Of a stretch of DNA of 64,000 nucleotides, positions 48,409 through 57,519 are shown in pieces. The position numbers and the translations under genes were made by a program. Numbering within the stretch: position 1 is the first letter of the stretch; each line of letters begins with the position of its first letter. Location of the stretch: positions 39,137 through 103,136 of the forward strand of contig CAYYYS010000006.1 in assembly GCA_964476155.1 (NCBI GenBank), read 5' to 3'. The notes beneath the pieces were generated by a model that was not told where the DNA came from, made no database searches, and was given only the letters and a program-made list of their open reading frames with translations. The stretch comes from JAHIYU01 sp964476155. Lineage in GTDB: Bacteria > Krumholzibacteriota > Krumholzibacteriia > LZORAL124-64-63.

Positions 48409-49263
48409 TCAGACCTCGATGAACTCCAGATCCTTCACCTCGGGGATCAACTTGGCCGCAAAGGCCCGGTCGAGCAGTTCGCGGATCGACGCGCGCCCCT
48501 TTTCGCCGTAATCGAGCGTCCAGTGGTTCACGTACATGCCCACGAACTCGTCGGCCAGATCGGTCTCCATGTCACGGGCCCAACCCAGGGCGTAGGCCAG
48601 CGCTTCGTCGCGGTGCTCAAGCCCGTAGCGGATCGAATTCTCGAGGATGCGGGCGATGTCGGTCATCGCCGCGCCGTGGCGCTTGTTGATCGTGTTGGCG
48701 CCCAGGGGCAGGGGCAGCCCGCCGGTCAGCTCGTCCCACCAGATGCCCAGCTCGAGGCAACTGTGCAGGCCCAGGTTGGCGTAAGTGAGCTGTCCCTCGT
48801 GAATGATCAGGCCGGCGTCGTATTCACCGGCGACCACGCGCTGCATGATCTCGTCGAAGGGCACTACGAACGGTTCGAAATCCGCACCCAATTCGGCCAG
48901 GGCCAGCTTTAGCTCCAGGTAGGCGCTGGTCATCAGGCCGGGAATGGCGATGCGTTTGCCGTCGAGGTCCTTGGGCTCCCAGGCCGTCTTGGCCACGACC
49001 ATGGGGCCGTAACGGTCGCCCATGCTGGCGCCCGACGGCAGCAAGGCGTACTTGTCCGACACGTAGGCGTAGGCGTGCACGCTGATCGCCGTGATGTCCA
49101 GCTCGCCGCGAGTCGCGCGCTCGTTGAGCGTCTGGATGTCCTGCAGGATGTGCTCGAACCGGTACGGGCCGGTCTCTATCTTGTCCTTGGCCAGGGCGTA
49201 GTGCATGAAAGCGTCGTCGGGATCGGGGGAGTGGCCCAGGGTCAGGTTGATGATCTCGCTCAT
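48409..49263 (-). CDS. mqnD: MqnD, 1,4-dihydroxy-6-naphthoate synthase
   Basis: Enzyme of the futalosine pathway to menaquinone, converting cyclic dehypoxanthine futalosine to 1,4-dihydroxy-6-naphthoate. The family start GHSPDPDDAFMHYAL is exact, followed by ITAISVHAYAYV and EYDAGLIIHEGQLTY. 284 residues, normal. AAGGAGACCCG precedes ATG 49263. It shows that the organism uses menaquinone, consistent with quinol-linked N2O reduction. Other mqn genes are not in the window. Confidence 0.92.
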   Translation of the reverse strand: MSEIINLTLGHSPDPDDAFMHYALAKDKIETGPYRFEHILQDIQTLNERATRGELDITAISVHAYAYVSDKYALLPSGASMGDRYGPMVVAKTAWEPKDLDGKRIAIPGLMTSAYLELKLALAELGADFEPFVVPFDEIMQRVVAGEYDAGLIIHEGQLTYANLGLHSCLELGIWWDELTGGLPLPLGANTINKRHGAAMTDIARILENSIRYGLEHRDEALAYALGWARDMETDLADEFVGMYVNHWTLDYGEKGRASIRELLDRAFAAKLIPEVKDLEFIEV

Positions 49264-49376
49264 CGGGTCTCCTTGCGGGGCTGCCGTCTCTTGTCTTCTG
49301 ACGATCGTTCCGTTACGTTCGCTGAGTTGGCCAAGATAGCATCGTATCGCGACACGGCTAAGGAGAATCGACTCGC

Positions 49377-50438
49377 ATGGCCCGGTGTATTCTCATTTTC
49401 GTGCTGATCTGTCTGCTGGCCGGTGTTGTTTCGGCTCAGGTTCCGGAAGGGCTGTGGGTACCGCGCGCGTCCGAGGTCTACAATCTCGAACCCGGTGAAT
49501 CCATGCAGATCAGGATCAATCACGACGATCTGCCTGTGCGGTCCTGGATCCTGTCGATCGAAGGCGGGTTGTTGCTCTGCGACGTGAATATTCTGCGTCT
49601 GACCAACGAGTCCCTTTTCTATCAGCAGCACGACGAATCCCTCCATCGGGTCAGGATCCCCTGGGGACGGGACGAAGCCCTGGTGATCACGCTCACGGCC
49701 GACACCCGGACGGCCGGCAGCTATACCGTCAAGTTCCTGGCGCCCCCGGTCGATCAGGCGGAGCGATCCTATGGCTATACTCTCAACCGGGCGCTCGAAG
49801 GTCTCATCGCGGGTGACACGGCACGCGCCTCATCCATGTTGCACGACGTGATCGCGGCTGGTGGCGAGGATGCGGGTGTCGGGTGTCTGCTGCTGGCGAG
49901 CGTGATGAAGAATCGGGGCGAGGTCGGGAAGGCGGCCGGTCTGCTGGACATGGCCCTGGCCCGGGGACTCCCCAGTGATCTCGAGCATGTGGAACAGGTC
50001 CTGATGGAGCAGTTATCCGTAGTCCGCAATCGCTTGAGCCCGGATCTGATCAAAGTGGACCGGCTGTTGGCCGAAGGCAACGGGCGTGAAGCCGTGTACC
50101 GCACCGACGTCTGGCTCGAGGCCGCGGAAGACCGCGCCTGCTCCCGATGGGAACTCTGTGAGGGTTATCGACGATTGGGTCACGGTTGGCAATTGCAAGG
50201 CGATCTGGTCCGCGCCCAGGACTCCTTTGACCAGGCCCTGCGCGTGGCGGTCGATCAGGGACAGAAAGCCCTGGTCTATTACCGCCTCGGTTTGTTGCAG
50301 TATGAGTGGGGCAATCCGGACCAGGCGCGGCGGGCCCTGCAGGCCGCCCAGGACATGGGCCTGCCTCCAGACCTGATGAAGAGCACCCAAGAGATCTTGA
50401 ACCAAAGCGACATCTTGAACCAAAGCCAAGAGGACTGA
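49377..50438 (+). CDS. Secreted protein with TPR-like repeats, unknown function
   Basis: 353 residues with a signal peptide (LAGVVSAQ). A beta-sandwich N-terminal part of about 120 residues is followed by helical TPR-like repeats (ASMLHDVIAAGGEDAG, AAGLLDMALARGLPSD, DSFDQALRVAVDQGQKALVYYRLGLLQ). The C-terminus repeats ILNQSDILNQS. ATG 49377 follows AAGGAG. It is five bases upstream of the glycosyltransferase genes and may be part of that transcript. Confidence 0.7.
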   Translation: MARCILIFVLICLLAGVVSAQVPEGLWVPRASEVYNLEPGESMQIRINHDDLPVRSWILSIEGGLLLCDVNILRLTNESLFYQQHDESLHRVRIPWGRDEALVITLTADTRTAGSYTVKFLAPPVDQAERSYGYTLNRALEGLIAGDTARASSMLHDVIAAGGEDAGVGCLLLASVMKNRGEVGKAAGLLDMALARGLPSDLEHVEQVLMEQLSVVRNRLSPDLIKVDRLLAEGNGREAVYRTDVWLEAAEDRACSRWELCEGYRRLGHGWQLQGDLVRAQDSFDQALRVAVDQGQKALVYYRLGLLQYEWGNPDQARRALQAAQDMGLPPDLMKSTQEILNQSDILNQSQED

Positions 50439-50443
50439 CCCCT

Positions 50444-51517
50444 ATGGACGTTCGGCGCGATTGTCTGCATTTCCGCGGCGACATTCCCTGCAAGCCCCAC
50501 AAGGACCATGGCCTCCACTGCGCCGACTGCCCGGAGTTCGTGGCGCGCGAGGGCCGTATCCTGATCATCAAGCTCGGCGCCGCCGGCGACGTGATCCGCA
50601 CGACGCCCCTGCTCTTTCCGTTGCGCAGGGACTTTCCGCATCATCGCATCACCTGGGTCACGCAGTTCCCCGACCTGCTGCCGTCCGCAGTGGACGATCC
50701 CCTGGCCCTGGACGCGGCCTCGATCCTCTGGCTGCGCCACGTGGAGTTCGACCTGTTGCTGAACCTGGACAAGGATCGCGAAGCCTGTGCCCTGGCCAAC
50801 GAGATCGACGCTCGCGAGAAGCGCGGCTTCCGGCTGGTCGAAGACGGGTTCTGCGAACCGGCCGACGACGGCCCCGCCGCGGCGAAATTCCTCACCGGCG
50901 TCTTCGACGACGTCAACCAGGCCAACTCCCTGTCCTATCTGCAGGAAATTTTCGCAGTGAGCGGCTACGAATTCGCCGGCGAGTCCTATCTGCTCGATCG
51001 GTCAGCCGTCGTGCCCGCCTTCGAGCTGCCTTTCGAGGGACCGGTCGTGGGGCTGAACACGGGCTGTGGCGGGCGCTGGACCAGTCGCCTGTGGCCCGAG
51101 GCCTACTGGGGTGAACTGGTGCGGCTGCTGGTGGCCGACGGTTGTTGTCCCCTGTTGCTGGGCGGTCCAGAGGAACACGAAAAGAACCGTCGACTCGCAG
51201 CCGAGACCGGTGCCTTCTATCCCGGCGTATTTCCCCTGCGCGAGTTCACGGCGGTGATGAACCAGTGCGATGTGGTGGTGACGGCGGTGACCATGGCCAT
51301 GCACCTGGCCATCGGCCTGGAGAAGCAGCTCGTATTGCTGAACAATATCTTCAACCCGTCCGAATTCGAACTCTACGGTCGCGGCGAGATCGTTCAGCCC
51401 GAGCAGGCGTGCCAGTGCTTCTTCCAGCCGACCTGCACCCAGCCCACATTCTGCCTGGAGTCGCTCACGCCCGAGATGGTTCGCGCGGCGGTCGCCCGCC
51501 GACTGGAGACGCGATGA
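50444..51517 (+). CDS. GT9-family glycosyltransferase (heptosyltransferase-like)
   Basis: 357 residues. After a Cys-rich N-terminus (CLHFRGDIPCKPH, HCADCPEF) comes the GT9 opening ILIIKLGAAGDVIRTTPLL. The later donor-site regions are VVGLNTGCGGRWTSRLWPEAYWGEL, LLGGPEEHEKNR and CDVVVTAVTMAMHLAIGL. ATG 50444 follows AAGAGGA. It overlaps the GT4 gene by ATGA. It probably adds a sugar to lipid A core or a surface glycan. The N-terminal and C-terminal cysteine sets could bind a metal; unusual for GT9. Confidence 0.83.
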   Translation: MDVRRDCLHFRGDIPCKPHKDHGLHCADCPEFVAREGRILIIKLGAAGDVIRTTPLLFPLRRDFPHHRITWVTQFPDLLPSAVDDPLALDAASILWLRHVEFDLLLNLDKDREACALANEIDAREKRGFRLVEDGFCEPADDGPAAAKFLTGVFDDVNQANSLSYLQEIFAVSGYEFAGESYLLDRSAVVPAFELPFEGPVVGLNTGCGGRWTSRLWPEAYWGELVRLLVADGCCPLLLGGPEEHEKNRRLAAETGAFYPGVFPLREFTAVMNQCDVVVTAVTMAMHLAIGLEKQLVLLNNIFNPSEFELYGRGEIVQPEQACQCFFQPTCTQPTFCLESLTPEMVRAAVARRLETR

Positions 51518-52668
51518 AACTGGGCCTACTGGGACCCGCGCCGCCTTTCCACGGTGGCATCGTCACCTACCAGGCCATGCTGCACCGCGCCCTGACCGAG
51601 CGCGGTCACGCGGTTCACTGGGCGGGATTCCGACACCAGTATCCGAGCCTCATTTTCCCCGGTAGCAGCCAGACGGGGGACACCGCGCCCTGGATGCCGC
51701 GCCCCGACTCGCGACGCTTCGTCCCCTGGTCACCCTGGAGCTGGCGCAAGACCGCCGACGACCTGATCGACGCGGGCGCCGAGGCCGTGATCGCCAAATA
51801 CTGGCTGCCGTTTTTCGCGCCGGGCTTCGGCGCGGTGGCCCGTCGGTTGCGCAAACACGGCGTGCCGATGATCTACATCCTGGACAACGTGATCGCCCAC
51901 GAAAAATACCCCTTTGCCGGACCGTTGACCCGCTGGGCTCTGGGCCCGGGTGCGGGCTACGTCGCCCAGAGCGACCAGGTCCGCCGCGACCTCTTCAAGA
52001 CCCTGCCCGACGTCGCGGCCGACCGTGTGCGCGACTGTCCCCATCCGGTCTACGACTTCGGCGCGCCGGGTCGTCCCCGCAAGAGCATGGCCGAAGCCCG
52101 CGCCGCGCTCGACCTGCCCGCCGACGCACGTGTGGTGCTCTACTTCGGCTTCATCAAGGCCTACAAGGGTGTCGTCCACCTGATCGACGCGGCGCCCCGG
52201 CTGCGCGATCGGTACGGCGACGGGCTGCGGATGATGATCGTGGGCGATGTTTACGGCGACGCCCAACCCTACCGTGACCGCATCGTCGAGAGTGGCGCCG
52301 CCGAGACCATCCGTTTCGTCGACGGCTACGCGCCCGACGACCAGGTCGAGGACTACTTCCTGGCCGCGGACCTCGTCGTGCTGCCCTACGTGTCCGCCAC
52401 CCAGAGCGGCATCGTGCAGATCGCCTATAACTACGACAAACCGGTGGTCTCGACGAAAGTCGGCGGCTTGCCCGAGGTCGTGCTGGACGGGGAGACGGGC
52501 TACCTGGTGCCCCCCGGCGATCCGGATGCCCTCGCCGCCGCGATCGCCCGGTTCTTCGACGAAGACCGTGCCGATGCCTTTACCGCCGCCGTGGCGACGG
52601 AAAAAGCCAAGTACGCGTGGCCGCGCATGGTCGACGCCATCGAGGATCTGATCGAGGCTGCCCGTTGA
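51514..52668 (+). CDS. GT4-family glycosyltransferase
   Basis: 384-residue retaining glycosyltransferase with two Rossmann domains. The N-terminal glycine loop is PAPPFHGGIVTYQ, and the C-terminal half has YFGFIKAYKGVVHLIDA, then VLPYVSATQSGIVQIAYNYDKPVV with the acidic-site equivalent, and GGLPEVVLDGETGYLVPPGDP. Its start overlaps the GT9 stop, and its stop overlaps the next gene's TTG. Acceptor unknown. Confidence 0.88.
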   Translation: MKLGLLGPAPPFHGGIVTYQAMLHRALTERGHAVHWAGFRHQYPSLIFPGSSQTGDTAPWMPRPDSRRFVPWSPWSWRKTADDLIDAGAEAVIAKYWLPFFAPGFGAVARRLRKHGVPMIYILDNVIAHEKYPFAGPLTRWALGPGAGYVAQSDQVRRDLFKTLPDVAADRVRDCPHPVYDFGAPGRPRKSMAEARAALDLPADARVVLYFGFIKAYKGVVHLIDAAPRLRDRYGDGLRMMIVGDVYGDAQPYRDRIVESGAAETIRFVDGYAPDDQVEDYFLAADLVVLPYVSATQSGIVQIAYNYDKPVVSTKVGGLPEVVLDGETGYLVPPGDPDALAAAIARFFDEDRADAFTAAVATEKAKYAWPRMVDAIEDLIEAAR

Positions 52669-54485
52669 GCGCGCGGATCGACGACCGTCGTCTGCTCTGG
52701 CTGATCTTTGCGGTCTCGCTCGCTCTGCGCTTCGGCGCGGTGGGTGTGGCGCTGCTGATGGATGTCCACCCCGTCAACGACGAGTGGGGGTACAGCCAGC
52801 GCGCCCACGGCTGGGCCGCCATCTACGGTGACCTGTTCTCGGGTGACGCGCCCACGTCCGAACACTGGCAACAGGCCTACCAGAACGGGTTCCAGCCGCC
52901 GCTCCATCCGATGGCCCTGGGCGCGGCTTTTGCCACGGGCTTATCGTCCGGCGTGAGTGGTCGTCTGCTGAGCGCCCTGTTGACGGCCCTGGCCACGCCG
53001 CTGGTTTTCCTGCTGACCAGGCGTATGGCCGGTCGAGGCGCGGCGCTGGCGGCGGCGGTCCTGCACATCATCTATCCCACTTTCACCTTCTTTGCCCATT
53101 CTCTCTGGGCCGAACCCCTGTTCATCCTGCTGTTGCTGGGCGCCGTCGAACGGGCGATGGCCGCTCGTGAGGCTGACGGTCGGCGTCGTCTGTTCCTGGC
53201 GGTCGCGGCCGGGGCCTGCGCGGGCTTGCTGTGCCTGACCCGTACGGCGGGACTGGCGTTCATGATCGTGCTGCCGGTGGCTTTTCTGGGTGAGCGCGGA
53301 CATTGGCACGGACGCAAGCGCGCGGCGGTGCTCATGCTGGCCGTTGCGGTGACCGTCATCGCACCCTGGCAGATGGCGCTGCACCGGGAGGAGGGGCGTC
53401 ACGCGGTGCTGGCTACCAGCTCCGGACTGAATCTGGCCATGGGTAACAACCCGTTCGTGAACGAGGCCTGCGGATCGACCTGGACCGATCTTGCCGCGAA
53501 CATCGAGTTGCTCGATGACATGGCGCGCTTCGCTGCCGAGAACGGTATCCAGCCCGGATATGAGGGTTTCGACTATGCCCTGGCCCAGATCCACGCCGAC
53601 CCGGCCGAGGCCGTACGTCGCGTGGGCGATCGCTTGCGTCTGGTCTGGTCGGCGGACCTGTTTCCCGTCCGGCAGATGTTGCAGGCGGTCTGCCGTCCAG
53701 TTCCCAACGGTCTCGCGGGCCTGCACTGGCTCTGCTACTTCGTGGCCTATCTGGCGCTGATGGTCCTGATCGTTCGCGGCCTGCTGGCGCGCAGTGGCGT
53801 CCGGCATCAGGGCTTGATCCTGATCATGGTTACCGCGGGCCTGCTCGGCCCGGCGGCGACCGTGGGCTTCTCGCGTCTTCATCTGCCGTTGTTCGCCCTG
53901 TTGTTGCCGCTGGCCGGCGTGGCCTGGGCGCGTCGTCATGACCCGGTGCCCATCTCCCGTCGCGTGCTCATGTCACTGACCATGGGCCTGGTGGCCTGGA
54001 TGGCGACCACGAGCCTCGAACCCGTGATCGAACACCAGCTGGCGCCGTCGGCCTGGTATCGGCCGTTGGTCAGCCGCGTGGCTCACGCGGTCGGTGCCGA
54101 GGCGACGTTCGCGGATCAGGTGATCGTGGCCATCGATCCCGACGGACCGGAAGCCCTGCGCATAGCGGCCAATCCACAGCGCGTCGTGACCATTACGCAG
54201 GATGTGGAGTCCGTGGCCACGGTCCACATGTTCGGGAGCGACTCGCGCACACGGGCTCGCCTGGTTCTTCAGCCGCTGCCGGGAGACACGGATGTACTGA
54301 TCGATCCCATATCGAGTGACCACGGTTGGCGGTGGCGAGATCTGGGCGGAGAGGGGCTCCCCGGCGTGCGTCTGCGCTGGCAGGGGGGCGTCTCGCCGGT
54401 TGCCTCGTCTCGTGGATCCGCGTTACCATGGTCGGACAATCGCTTGATCAATACTCCGAGTTCGAGGTCGCCATGCGCAAGATGA
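52665..54485 (+). CDS. Membrane glycosyltransferase, GT39/ArnT-like
   Basis: 606 residues with about ten membrane helices. The first periplasmic loop, VHPVNDEWGYSQRAHGWA, carries the catalytic Asp-Glu pair seen in this C-type family. It then has lipid-linked-donor regions and a soluble tail of about 150 residues. TTG 52665 overlaps the GT4 stop as TTGA, which is why this rare start was chosen. It probably transfers a sugar from a polyprenyl carrier outside the membrane. The C-terminal end overlaps the sulfatase-fold gene by 13 bases. Confidence 0.8.
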   Translation: MSARIDDRRLLWLIFAVSLALRFGAVGVALLMDVHPVNDEWGYSQRAHGWAAIYGDLFSGDAPTSEHWQQAYQNGFQPPLHPMALGAAFATGLSSGVSGRLLSALLTALATPLVFLLTRRMAGRGAALAAAVLHIIYPTFTFFAHSLWAEPLFILLLLGAVERAMAAREADGRRRLFLAVAAGACAGLLCLTRTAGLAFMIVLPVAFLGERGHWHGRKRAAVLMLAVAVTVIAPWQMALHREEGRHAVLATSSGLNLAMGNNPFVNEACGSTWTDLAANIELLDDMARFAAENGIQPGYEGFDYALAQIHADPAEAVRRVGDRLRLVWSADLFPVRQMLQAVCRPVPNGLAGLHWLCYFVAYLALMVLIVRGLLARSGVRHQGLILIMVTAGLLGPAATVGFSRLHLPLFALLLPLAGVAWARRHDPVPISRRVLMSLTMGLVAWMATTSLEPVIEHQLAPSAWYRPLVSRVAHAVGAEATFADQVIVAIDPDGPEALRIAANPQRVVTITQDVESVATVHMFGSDSRTRARLVLQPLPGDTDVLIDPISSDHGWRWRDLGGEGLPGVRLRWQGGVSPVASSRGSALPWSDNRLINTPSSRSPCAR

Positions 54486-55918
54486 AACCCCTCACACTGC
54501 TGTCGTTGCTCCTGATCGTCGTGGTCCTCGGCGCCGCGGCCTACCTGCTCATGCGTCCCGGCACGCCCGTCTCGGACGACACGGGTCTCCAGTGGCCCGA
54601 GCGCCCCAACGTCCTGCTGATCGGTCTCGACACCGCGCGCGCGGATCATGTCTGTAACACGGCTCAGTCCGGTGTACGTACGCCGTACATGGGGGCTCTC
54701 GCCCGCGACGGTATCCGTTTCGAGCGGTGCATCTCGACGGCCCCCTGGACCCTGCCGTCCTTCGCGTCGATCTTCACCGGGCGGCTGCCCTATCAACACG
54801 GCGCCATTGGTGGCGATTTTCAAATGCTGGACGAAGAGCATACGACCATCGCAGAATATTTCGACGCGGCGGGCTACAACACGGTCGGCTTCATGGGCGT
54901 CCCCTATCTCACCGGGACCTATGGCATGACCCAGGGCTACAACGCCGACATCGATTTGCCCCGGTTTCAGAAGCAAGTCGATCGGGCCGCCTCGATCACG
55001 TCCCTGTCCCTGGCGTACCTCAAGCGTTTCACCGACAAGCCGTTCTACCTGTTTTCCCATTACTACGATCCCCACGCGCCCTACGCGCCACCGCCGCCCT
55101 ACGATTCGATCTACTACTTCGACCGCGATCCCCGGGGCCCGGGCGAACCGATCGTCGAGGCAATCATGGCGTCGCATACCCTGCTGGACGACAACAAGCA
55201 GACCGGTATGTACGACTGGCTCGAAGGCGTGACCGACTGGCAGTATCCGCCCACGCAATACGCCGCTGAAATATCCTACACGGACGAAGAGGTGGGGCGT
55301 CTTCTGGAAGGCCTGAAGGACCTGGGACTCTACGACGACATGCTCATCGTGCTGACGGCCGACCACGGCGAGCACCTGATGGATCACGATATCTATTTCA
55401 CCCATTACCTGCCCTATCAGGAAACCATTCACGTGCCGCTGATCGTCAAACTGCCGGGCAATCGCGGCGCCGGCCGCGTGATCGCCGATCCCGTCTCCAC
55501 GCTCGACATCCTGCCCACGATCCTGGAGGTGGCCGGTCTGGAGGCGACCGTCGATCTGGAAGGGCACAACCTGGCCAAGGCCCTGCTGGGCCGGGCCGAG
55601 ATCGGGCTGCGCACCCTGCTGGCCGAGCAGGGTTCGGCGCACGACCGCTTCACCAAGGTCGTGATCGAGTATCCCTGGAAGCTCATGTACTTCCGTGAAC
55701 CCGACTCCGAGCGATACGCCCTCTACCGCATTGATCGTGACCCCTACGAACGCCAGGATCTGGTGGCGGCCGAGCCCGGAATCGTGGCGGAGTTGACCGA
55801 CCGGCTCTGGAGCAAGTTCGCTCGCGAGACGCCCGTGACCGCTGATGGGCGTGCCCTGCCGGCTGATCTTCCTCCAGAGGAACGGCGTCGGTTGCGTGCC
55901 CTGGGCTACGTGGATTAA
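54473..55918 (+). CDS. Sulfatase-fold membrane enzyme without formylglycine motif
   Basis: Alkaline-phosphatase superfamily enzyme of 481 residues. An N-terminal anchor helix (LLSLLLIVVVLGAAAYLL) is followed by VLLIGLDTARADHV and the nucleophile region STAPWTLPSFASIFTGRLP. The usual sulfatase C/S-x-P-x-R is replaced by APWTLPS, so it is unlikely to be a true sulfatase. LTADHGEHLMDH provides the metal Asp-His. The C-terminus, PEERRRLRALGYVD, is shared by this subfamily. It may be a phosphoglycerol or phosphoethanolamine transferase acting on the glycan made by the neighbours. ATG 54473 follows CGAGG. Confidence 0.8.
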   Translation: MRKMKPLTLLSLLLIVVVLGAAAYLLMRPGTPVSDDTGLQWPERPNVLLIGLDTARADHVCNTAQSGVRTPYMGALARDGIRFERCISTAPWTLPSFASIFTGRLPYQHGAIGGDFQMLDEEHTTIAEYFDAAGYNTVGFMGVPYLTGTYGMTQGYNADIDLPRFQKQVDRAASITSLSLAYLKRFTDKPFYLFSHYYDPHAPYAPPPPYDSIYYFDRDPRGPGEPIVEAIMASHTLLDDNKQTGMYDWLEGVTDWQYPPTQYAAEISYTDEEVGRLLEGLKDLGLYDDMLIVLTADHGEHLMDHDIYFTHYLPYQETIHVPLIVKLPGNRGAGRVIADPVSTLDILPTILEVAGLEATVDLEGHNLAKALLGRAEIGLRTLLAEQGSAHDRFTKVVIEYPWKLMYFREPDSERYALYRIDRDPYERQDLVAAEPGIVAELTDRLWSKFARETPVTADGRALPADLPPEERRRLRALGYVD

Positions 55919-55977
55919 TAACGTATTATTCGATCAGCGTGTAACCTCACCACCCGCTTGCGCGTCCTAGACTTGCC

Positions 55978-56361
55978 ATGGACAAGAACGCGTTCAACAA
56001 GATTCTGCGGACCCACCGGGATCGTGTCTTCAGCTACTGCGTCTACTGTCTTCGGAACAGGGACGATGCCGAAGACGTGACCCAGGATGCCTTTCTCCGT
56101 CTCTGGCGAAACAGGGGCGAAGTCGATCCGGTACGGGTCGATGGCTGGTTGATTCGCGTGGCTCATAACCTGTGTGTCGACCAGACCCGACGGTGCAAGA
56201 CCGCTCGTCACTATCTGGGGCGACCAGAGATGAGGATGGCCGCGGAGCAGGCGGCGTCGGCGGCGTTGGCCGCCGGACCCGACCGCGGATTGGCCCAGGA
56301 GCAGCCATGGATGACAAATCCGACGCGGTCGACGAGGCCGTCGCCAAGATCACCAGCATGA
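55978..56361 (+). pseudogene. ECF sigma factor cut off after region 2
   Basis: The first 85 residues are a normal sigma-70 region 2: HRDRVFSYCVYCLRNRDDAEDVTQDAFLRLWRNRG and DGWLIRVAHNLCVDQTRR. After a linker (AAGPDRGLAQEQ) the frame runs into the DUF4252 gene in another frame and ends. Region 4, needed for -35 recognition, is absent. A deletion joined the sigma linker to the DUF4252 start. As written it could bind core polymerase but not recognise a promoter. Confidence 0.75.
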
Positions 56362-56624
56362 TCAAGGAAAAGGGCTGGAAACGCCTGATTTACATCAAGG
56401 ACGACGAAGAGATCGTCACCGTGAGCACCAAGTCCGTGGACGACGAGATGGTCGGCCTGGTGGTTGTGGCCTACGAGCCGGGCGAAGAAGCGTCCTTCGT
56501 GAACGTGGTCGGCGACCTGGATCTGGCCTATCTGCTCGGGATGGCCGGCAAGCTGCACGGCGAGAGCCTGGACCATTTTCTGGAAGAGCTGGAGATCGAG
56601 GGCGTCCACATCCACGACGACTGA
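56307..56624 (+). CDS. DUF4252-family protein, N-terminally shortened
   Basis: 105 residues corresponding to the C-terminal part of DUF4252 proteins (normally about 150-180 with a signal peptide). Conserved text is KEKGWKRLIYIKDDEEIVTV, GLVVVAYEPGEEASFVNVVGDLDLAYLLGMAGKLHG. ATG 56307 has AGGAGCAGCC upstream inside the sigma frame. DUF4252 genes often follow a sigma/anti-sigma pair. Here the anti-sigma gene and this gene's signal peptide are missing, pointing to the same deletion. Confidence 0.65.
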   Translation: MDDKSDAVDEAVAKITSMIKEKGWKRLIYIKDDEEIVTVSTKSVDDEMVGLVVVAYEPGEEASFVNVVGDLDLAYLLGMAGKLHGESLDHFLEELEIEGVHIHDD

Positions 56625-56642
56625 TTTCACCGCGAAAATCGT

Positions 56643-56675
56643 AACCGGGCGGCCCCGTCTTGAGGCTGCCCGGTT
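56643..56675 (+). terminator. Terminator downstream of DUF4252 gene
   Basis: AACCGGGCGGCC pairs with GGCTGCCCGGTT (12 bp with one G-T) around a 9-nt loop, followed by CGTCCTTTC. Confidence 0.75.
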
Positions 56676-56788
56676 CGTCCTTTCAGACCGTTTTCACTAC
56701 GGTTGACTTCCCCTCCCTCCGAGCACACCTTTCCGGCGTCTACGGCCCTGTACGAGGACCGCAAACACTCTTTTTGAGGAGGTGTCCC

Positions 56789-57448
56789 ATGGGAACCACT
56801 GCCTTTCTGCTTTTCGCTTTTTCGTCGCTCTTTGCGGTGATCGATCCGCTGGGATGCATCCCGTTCTTCAGCGGTCTCACTTCGGACATGGAGCGCAGTC
56901 ATCAGCGCAAGGTGCTGATCAAGGCCCTCGCAGTGGCCTTCTTCGTGCTTGTGCTCTTCACCGTCTTCGGGCACCAGCTGTTGCACTTGTTCGGCATCAC
57001 GATCAACGCGTTTCGTATCGCCGGTGGCGTGATCTTCTTCGGTATTGGTCTGGACATGCTCCAGTCGAAACCGCGGCGCTGGCGCACGGGTATCCGCAAG
57101 GCCTTCGCGCGCGACCAGGAGGAGAGCGAGGACGACGATGACGATGATCCGTCGATCACCCCACTGGCGATTCCGCTGCTGGCCGGGCCGGGGTCGATCA
57201 CCACGGTCATGGTGTTGGCGAGCCAGGCTCCCGAGGGGCAGGTGGGCAAGCTGCTGGTTCTGGCCGGAGTTGTGGCCATCCTGTTGGCCACCGGCGCGAT
57301 CCTGATGGGCGCCGACCTGGTCATGCGGCGCGTGGGGCGCACCGGGTTGAAAATCGTGGAGAAGCTGATGGGGTTGCTGGTGACCGTTATTGCGGTGCAG
57401 CTGATCATCGACGGGTTCACGCCGGTGATTTGGGGGTTGATGGACTGA
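56789..57448 (+). CDS. MarC-family membrane protein
   Basis: 219 residues with six membrane helices. The MarC opening SSLFAVIDPLGCIPFF is intact, with NAFRIAGGVIFFGIGLDML and LAIPLLAGPGSITTVMVLA. An acidic run (EESEDDDDDDP) sits in the central cytoplasmic loop. ATG 56789 follows GAGGAGGTGTCCC. Function unresolved; despite the name, the family is not a proven multidrug exporter. Confidence 0.88.
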   Translation: MGTTAFLLFAFSSLFAVIDPLGCIPFFSGLTSDMERSHQRKVLIKALAVAFFVLVLFTVFGHQLLHLFGITINAFRIAGGVIFFGIGLDMLQSKPRRWRTGIRKAFARDQEESEDDDDDDPSITPLAIPLLAGPGSITTVMVLASQAPEGQVGKLLVLAGVVAILLATGAILMGADLVMRRVGRTGLKIVEKLMGLLVTVIAVQLIIDGFTPVIWGLMD

Positions 57449-57472
57449 ACTCACTCGGCGATTCGACGAGAA

Positions 57473-57496
57473 AGGGGCGGCCAAGCGGCCGCCCCT
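57473..57496 (+). terminator. Bidirectional terminator
   Basis: AGGGGCGGCC and GGCCGCCCCT form a perfect 10-bp stem with loop AAGC. CTTTTC follows on the plus strand, and on the minus strand TTTCTCG. The genes on either side converge. Confidence 0.9.
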
Positions 57497-57519
57497 CTTT
57501 TCGTGTCGAGTCGTCTCGC

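Noticed and set aside
54700..54800. Formylglycine-dependent sulfatase active site
   Set aside because: The position reads APWTLPS and lacks the C/S-x-P-x-R motif, so a true sulfatase is unlikely.
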